Assembly: GCA_001574975.1 (NCBI GenBank)
Contig: KQ965732.1
Location: forward strand, 496,001-560,000
Source of the DNA: Gonapodya prolifera JEL478
Taxonomy: Eukaryota > Monoblepharomycota > Monoblepharidomycetes > Monoblepharidales > Gonapodyaceae
Reading direction: 5' to 3'
Length of the DNA stretch: 64,000 nt
This document shows, piece after piece, positions 58,538 through 64,000 of this stretch. The stretch's first letter is position 1; each line of letters begins with the position of its first letter. The position numbers and the translations under genes are program-made. Below the pieces are notes generated by a model. The model ran no database searches and was not told where the DNA came from. It was given only the letters and a program-made list of their open reading frames with translations.

Positions 58538-60421
58538 TCAATTACTCAGTAATGTCCCCACGAATGAGAAAAGACACACCAACGTTCCAAAGACTGCAAC
58601 ACATCGCGCAAGTAACACCTCTCCCCGTGAAACAGCGACTCTCCCTGGCTCATCGCGATTATGATCTCCAACCTTCGCTACCATCAGGAAACATACTGCA
58701 GGCAGCACAATGCTGTCGATGCACACCACCGAAGCACCAACAATTGCAGAAACAAAAGAAAAGCTTGGTAAAAGGATTGAAACGCCGACTACGCAGCAAG
58801 TAATAACAATGCGGAGAGTAAACCGGCGATTATCCCGTGTGGACATCGCTGGCGGTTGCGTTGCATCCTCGCCTTCTTTGGGCTCATCGAGAGACGGACG
58901 GCCAGGTGGGGTGAAGTCCGAAGGCACATCAGAGATGATGGATATGGCGTCATCGTCCGGAGCACTACGATATGACCACTCTTCGGATGTGTCCACAAGA
59001 GTGTCGGTGGACCCAACATTGAGACGAGGACTCTCCGGTGCAAACGAACTGACTGGTCGTTCTTTTGACCGCGGGATATCGGTACGTGAGCATCTCGTGG
59101 GCCATCCAACAACGAGTTGCTGTCGTTTGTCAGATGGGTTCTCACAACTTTCGGATTTTCGAGATGTTTGCTTTTCAATTCGTTCAAAATATGAGTCCAA
59201 GTCCAACACCAGCGGTTCCACAGTTAAGCCAACCACAGTGAAGGGGATGAAAGCAATTAAGAACGTGCTACAGTTTTGATACATCAACATCACACCTCAT
59301 GGAAGGTATCACAACCAGTAAACTCACAGAAATGTGTTCAGAGCATCCTGAAACGGGGTGAAATCAATCTCATCCAGGTTTTTTGTGATCTGATCTGCTG
59401 TCGCGGGACCAAACATGAGGTATCCAACCCCCTACACTCAAAAAGGTTTAGTGACGTTTAACGTGCTTTGCCATGATCAGAAATTTGAGCTCACCCCTGT
59501 CGCCACAAAGGCCAATGTGCTGACGCCAAACGCGATGCCGATTTCCTTGTCTCTGTTGCGAACGCGGGATTTCATCGAAAAGTACAGAGGGGGCAATGGC
59601 GAATGCCCTGCAGATGCATAAACCACAATTCCGGATGCCCGGGCTATTGATGCAAACCCGTCCCACGTCCACTCAGGGAAAACCCGGGTCTCCGAAGGTT
59701 CAAGCAGTGATCCTGGTGCTGAGGTTGTTGCAACGCCATCATATACGACCGTGCAAAGTATGGCGATGCCACAGATAATCCCCAGAGATGATAAGAAGTG
59801 GGTGTGTCGAGAAGGTATGCACGAAAATGCGAGCAAAAAAGGAGTCGCAAGCAGCTTGATGGTGTTTGCCGAGAGGGATGGCACAAGCAATTGAAACTGG
59901 TCTCCCATTACAGAAACTCCAGAGACCTGAAACGTAGAAAAAAACGTGATTTCTCTCAACGTGTAACCCACCCACAAGACGACTCACACTACTGCCAAAA
60001 AGTTCCAGGAAGAAGCACCACGATACTACTGTGTATGCCGTTTCAGACTTGAATACAATACGGCAGAGGTCGGGTAATGAGGCGGCTCCACAATCGCAAT
60101 GTTTTTGGTTATTTTGTGAATGGTCGGATGGAAGTCAAGCGCTTCACATACCAGGCCATTCTGGCGTTCCTCTTCCGGCGGACTCAACGGAACGACACAA
60201 CCATGAAGCTGTAAGAATAGCGTCTCCACAATTGAAAGCTTTCCAAATAACTCAGTTGAAGAATACCTGTAATGGCCATTGCAAGGCCGTAAACCACGCA
60301 AAGTCCCAGACCAACAAGCCAGCCAGAAAGTGCGAATACAAGAGGGGCACCAATCAGAACCGATGATGCTGCGGAAACGGATAACCTTTGTTTGCCTTTG
60401 GAGAGAGAGACGCATGGTGAT
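58538..60421 (-). CDS. Vacuolar-type amino-acid transporter (AAAP/SLC38-like)
   Basis: Multi-span transporter like the yeast Avt proteins. Read from the 5' side: SSVLIGAPLVFALSGWLVGL (first helix of the family), GLCVVYGLAMAITG, and after introns AYTVVSWCFFLELFGSS. GVSVMGDQFQLLVPSLSANT, LLATPFLLAFSCIPSRHTHF, LSSLGIICGIAILCTVVYDG and ARASGIVVYASAGHSPLPPL match helices 5-8. The last exon, MYQNCSTFLIAFIPFTVVGL, contains a Ser/Asp-rich cytosolic loop of about 110 residues. Three C-terminal helices end FGTLVCLFSFVGTLLSN at 58538. The 5' end is unresolved: the ATG at 60398 is in a different frame from helix 1, so a short upstream exon is missing from this reading. Confidence 0.75.
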
Positions 60422-60901
60422 CGAGCCTACCGATGAAGCTGGATGTCCAAGTAACAGGATTTTAAGTGTCAGAGAGAAGATGGATGGGATATATGAGGGG
60501 GGATCACCAACTTTATGTGGTTGATAGCGACTTCCGTCAATGTCGCTTTTGGGATTTGAGTCAACCCGTCACCCTCTCCGTCGCCGTCGCTTGCACCGTC
60601 GTACCGTCCTTCCCATCCTTGGAAGAGCGGTGTCGTTTCTTGCATTCAAGTGTGATCGTTGCAAGTGTCCTCACGACCCACCTCGGCCCGCCATGAAAAT
60701 TGGTCCCTACCAAGGGTTTTCCTCACATCCGACCGAAATAAACAGCGCTTGTGTATTCCTCGCACGGATTTGTGTTTTCCGGCTTTTTATTTTGCATTCA
60801 TCATTGCAGCTGCGTGTGCGTTGCATCAATGTTGTGTCCGAAGCACGCGCCCGCAGCTAGCGGCTAAACTAACCCACTTTCACCCTTCAACCGTCATTCA
60901 G
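60422..60901. other. Divergent intergenic region, AAAP transporter / AIP-like gene
   Basis: About 480 bp that probably contains the missing first exon of the transporter and the promoters of both genes. The plus side near 60540-60620 is rich in CCGTCGCCGTCGCTTGCACCGTCG-like triplets. No gene is supported. Confidence 0.35.
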
Positions 60902-62385
60902 ATGCAAGCGATGGCGTTGCCGCGATCTTACGAGCTCGAAAAGATGACTAAAGTGAGGTCGCAGACGCTTCAATTCAATCTCTGCTCTCCCTCGACTGAC
61001 GCCAACACATGTGCTCAAAGGTTGACAGCGCCGGACGCATTCTCAAGCAAACACCACCACTGGCCATCCCTGATCCATCAGTTGCTGCGCCTGATTGGAA
61101 ACCGGGGTCGAACGCAATTGTTCACTACTCTGCATGGACTTACATCACGGAGGAAGAAGACACGATGAGGAAGCAGTTAGTGGCTCAAGCGCAAGGAGAA
61201 GGACATTGTTTTGGGTCACATCACCACGATTCCTCTCAAGAGGAATGCGCTTCTTCGGGGATGGGGCACAGTGATCATAAACAGGTGTACCCGTATCGAC
61301 ACAAAGTCGGTGACAGCAGAAGATTCGGGGAACCACTCGAGGTTCGAATCGGGCGAAAATTCGTCTTCCAAGGACTAGAACAATGCTTGAGAACCTTGCG
61401 TGTTAAGGAACGAAGCATGTTCGTACTGTTCCAAGGATCCACTGAGGTCGGTCTCCCGTTTCAATGGAATCACGCCTTGGCCTTCTTTAAAAAGACCCCT
61501 TCACTTTTGTAGGGATACGTTCAAATTGAAGCTAACCTACGACAGGAATACCAGCACAAATCGCCAAAACACTGCAGCATGAACTGTCCCAGCTCATCCG
61601 AAGGACAAGAAAATCCGGTCAGCGCACACCGCTGCAGTGCCACCCTGACCCCCAGTGACTACGCGGCGAACTGGGACTTGCTCTCTGTGTACTCCCAACC
61701 TCTCGAGCTTGAGCTTGAATTGATTGATTTTCAAGCACCAGGCACATTTGATAAAGGGGACTGGGAATTGTCGGTCGAAGACCGTTGGAATATGATGCAA
61801 AAGAAGAAAGAGGAGGGCAACTCACTTTGCTCGAAAGGATTGTGGAGCGATGCCAAAAGCTATTACGAGGAGGCGCTTCAATTCTTGAACCAAGTTTCAC
61901 AGAGCTCGACCATTAATGTTGTCAGCCTGGAGACCCAAGCTGTTTCCAAAAACAATGAAGCACAGAGTACAAGCTCAAGACAGCCAGAGGACTTCGTGGG
62001 TGACAACGGGAGCGTTGTGCGGTCCCCGCTGAGTACTCAATTATCGGCTCTTCACTCCAATCTTGCCCTTGTGCACATGAAAATGAACCCACCAAACCAC
62101 AGCCTGGTAGTACACCATGCAAACAAATGTCTTGAACAGAATTCCAACTCCATCAAAGGGCTCTGTCGTCGGGCAGCTGGATATCGGGGTCTCGGTGAAT
62201 GGGATCAGGCACGAAAAGACCTTCAGAGGGCAATAGAACTTGAGTTGTCCGTTTCAACTGACAAAGACAGTAAACTATGTGGTGGGAGTGCCAAGGTCTT
62301 GCTGACCGAACTTCATTTGGTGGATATTGAGGAACGACGGACGCGAAACTTACAAAAGAAAATGTTTGGCGGAATATTCAAGTAG
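60902..62385 (+). CDS. AIP-like protein: divergent FKBP domain plus TPR
   Basis: Homologue of the aryl-hydrocarbon-receptor-interacting protein family, Hsp90 co-chaperones. Exon 1 is MQAMALPRSYELEKMTK; an intron of 69 nt joins VDSAGRILKQTPPLAI. The FKBP-like domain reads WKPGSNAIVHYSAWTYITEE, then a His/Cys/Ser-rich insert (residues about 75-105, GSHHHDSSQEECASSGMGHS), then SRRFGEPLEVRIGRKFVFQG and LEQCLRTLRVKERSMFVL. After an intron ending 61511, GYVQIEANLRQEYQHKS leads to the linker and the TPR domain. It shows WELSVEDRWNMMQKKKEEGN, LHSNLALVHMKMNPPNHSLV, NKCLEQNSNSIKGLCRRAAG and GEWDQARKDLQRAIELEL, with the K/N/R carboxylate-clamp residues in place. It ends KKMFGGIFK at 62385. PPIase residues are poorly kept, as in AIP. 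Confidence 0.82.
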
Positions 62386-62513
62386 TTGGATGACCAACAC
62401 CACGCAGATTGCTCGAAGCTCATCAATACATTGATAACATGGTACAAATCTCCTAAACAATTCACGTTTACGTACACCGACGAAAGTGATTAAATATGAC
62501 GATGGCAAAATGG

Positions 62514-64000
62514 TCATCGGCGTGGAAGTCCTTCAAATGAGTCCTCGATGGCAGCTATGCAAATCGAGGGTAAGAATCACATACTGGCGGCATACTTGAG
62601 AGTACTTACGTCCAGGAATGCCCCCAATCCCCTTTGGTGTCAGTTTCCTCGCAAGCATGGCTCTTTCGAGCTCCACCCTGTGGAGTCTCTCCATTTCTTC
62701 CTGCTCTTTGCGCTGTTTCTCCACCAAAGCCGCAATCTCACTGTCCGGAACTTCACCCTCCCCATCATCGAGGTCGTCATAGGAGCTGACAGCCTCATAC
62801 CTGTCGATTTCGTGGGAAAGGCGGGACGACGCATGGTCGCTATCTTCCCACGGAATTGTTGTGGGTGGAAGCTCGAATTCGGTAGGTACATTGGTATTAG
62901 AGGAGAGATGCGAGGCTGCCAGTGGGATGAGGTTGAGTGGTCGACCGAGAGAATCCCGCGAGGGTGATCTTGGCCGGGGCGTTGCCTTTGGGAATCCAGT
63001 TGGTCCGTGAGGCGTGACCATAGCCGCCGAGCCGGCGCTTGCACTTCTCTTCAAAGATGATTCGTCCAGCACTTTCCGAGGTTGCGGTCGATTGCCTAGG
63101 CTCGTTGACCGATCAAGCACAACAGCACCCTTCCCAGGGTGCAGTTCAGACAGCGGGCCTCTTTGACCAATCGCGGGCGACAATCGCCCCGTAATGTTTA
63201 TGGGACGTGGATTCAGGACTGCTCCAGGAGCCTTCGCCTCCTTTGTAGTCCACTCTTGCACAACATCCGAAAGTGCAGATTCCACTTCTTGCTGATCCTC
63301 TTCCATCACAAAGCCTTCTCGCACCATCTCGCTAACTACGGCCTGCGCAGTGTCCTCCTTTAGCGAGAAAGGGAACTTAATCTCCTGTTTTCCGTACGTA
63401 AACCTAATGTGCATTTCCTGATTTACAGAGTCGTAGGAGGTTACAGCGATCGACGGAGCGGTTGCAGTATGTGGCCGAAGATGATACGTATGGAATTCGG
63501 CGTCAATTGTAGAGAGTGTAGCATCCTGTCCACCGATTTGGGGACTCGGAATAAGAAAGGCGGAAGACGACGGCGTGTCGAATTGGCGTTGATATTGCGA
63601 CGAGCTTGGAGAGGGTGATGGTCCAACTTCTGGGCTAAATGTCACAGGGGTTCCTTCAGAAGAATCCGAGGTCGCCGTTGTTGAACGCGACGTTTCTGAG
63701 GGATGAGTCGCACCAATGATTGTTGGTTTTGACTCTGACGAATGATTGCTTAGGACTGGCGAGACATGAAGATGTGGCTTGGGAGCGAACACTTCATCCT
63801 GCGATGCAACGCCGCTCGCAAATGTGTCGGTCGCAGATAGGGGCAAAAGATCATTGGACGTTGACCTTTGCAGCGAGGAAAAGGACTGGCTTGTACTAGG
63901 TTCGTAGGCAGTCTGCAAGCTGCTTGCGCTGCCAGACGATCGGGTGGGGGGTTCAGGCTCGTCTTGAAGGAAAGGGTGTTGAAGGAGGTCGGAAGCAGAG
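62514..64000 (-). CDS. WNK-like Ser/Thr kinase, C-terminal part
   Basis: Cut by the window end. The first visible residues, SASDLLQHPFLQDEPEPP, are the last helix of a protein-kinase domain. A long Ser/Thr/Pro-rich region follows. An OSR1_C/CCT-type domain then reads NQEMHIRFTYGKQEIKFPFS, LKEDTAQAVVSEMVREGFVM and EEDQQEVESALSDVVQEWT, the domain WNK kinases carry just after the catalytic domain. A second disordered stretch ends in a Glu/Gln coiled-coil segment (IAALVEKQRKEQEEMERLHR). The last exon is uncertain: an intron with donor GTAAGT at about 62615 would give IEDSFEGLPRR and a stop at 62514; without it the frame closes at 62533. WNKs regulate ion balance and osmotic stress; the atypical Lys position that defines them is outside the window. 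Confidence 0.72.

Overview
This is nuclear DNA of a fungus with many short spliceosomal introns (GT-AG, mostly about 30-100 nt, a few of about 250 nt). The gene set is fungal: an Rsp5-type HECT ligase, Pol III subunit Rpc82, Sgt2, Gpi14, monofunctional chorismate synthase, an Nrd1-type four-RRM protein and Cct8. It also carries genes that most Dikarya lack but zoosporic or early-diverging fungi can keep: a zizimin-type DOCK GEF, a TPX2 with an Aurora-binding motif, a WNK-like kinase tail and an AIP-like FKBP-TPR protein. I infer a chytrid-grade fungus; the sequence does not settle the species.

Layout. 1-14 kb: 3' end of the HECT ligase (+), mitochondrial ribosomal protein uL3m (-), a J-domain protein (-), Rpc82 (-) and a 7.3-kb DOCK GEF (+). 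14-22 kb: Sgt2 (+), TPX2 (-), a small unknown gene (+), a SAC phosphoinositide phosphatase (-) and a short unexplained coding fragment. 22-33 kb: an unknown nuclear-looking protein (-) whose start lies 18 bp from that of Gpi14 (+), then a RasGAP (+), NMN adenylyltransferase (+), a Pirh2/RCHY1-type CHY-RING ligase (-), chorismate synthase (-) and a glyoxalase-like protein (+). 33-44 kb, visibly G+C-rich: a mitochondrial carrier (-), a type II membrane glycosyltransferase with a poly-Ser insertion (-), Cct8 (+), an SLC35E-type nucleotide-sugar transporter (+) and an ankyrin protein (+). 44-47 kb: the only sparse stretch, with a damaged FAD monooxygenase and degenerate tandem repeats. 47-54 kb, G+C-rich again: a second membrane glycosyltransferase (-) and a large acidic protein of unknown function (+). 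54-64 kb: the Nrd1-type RNA-binding protein with 18 copies of a 9-bp repeat (-), a PIG3-type quinone oxidoreductase (-), a vacuolar-type amino-acid transporter (-), the AIP-like protein (+) and the C-terminal part of a WNK-like kinase (-), cut by the window end.

The window is ordinary, compact housekeeping DNA; neighbouring genes do not form a pathway. Shared promoters of about 18-125 bp between divergent genes and 3' gaps of 50-170 bp between convergent genes are the rule. Related functions are scattered: secretory glycosylation (Gpi14, two glycosyltransferases, the SLC35 transporter), protein quality control (Rsp5, Sgt2, J protein, RCHY1, Cct8, AIP) and small-GTPase/phosphoinositide signalling (DOCK, RasGAP, SAC). 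I found no mobile element with recognisable coding capacity, no tRNA or rRNA gene and no CRISPR array. Gene ends given are translation ends read by eye, with introns inferred from splice consensus, phase and family conservation.
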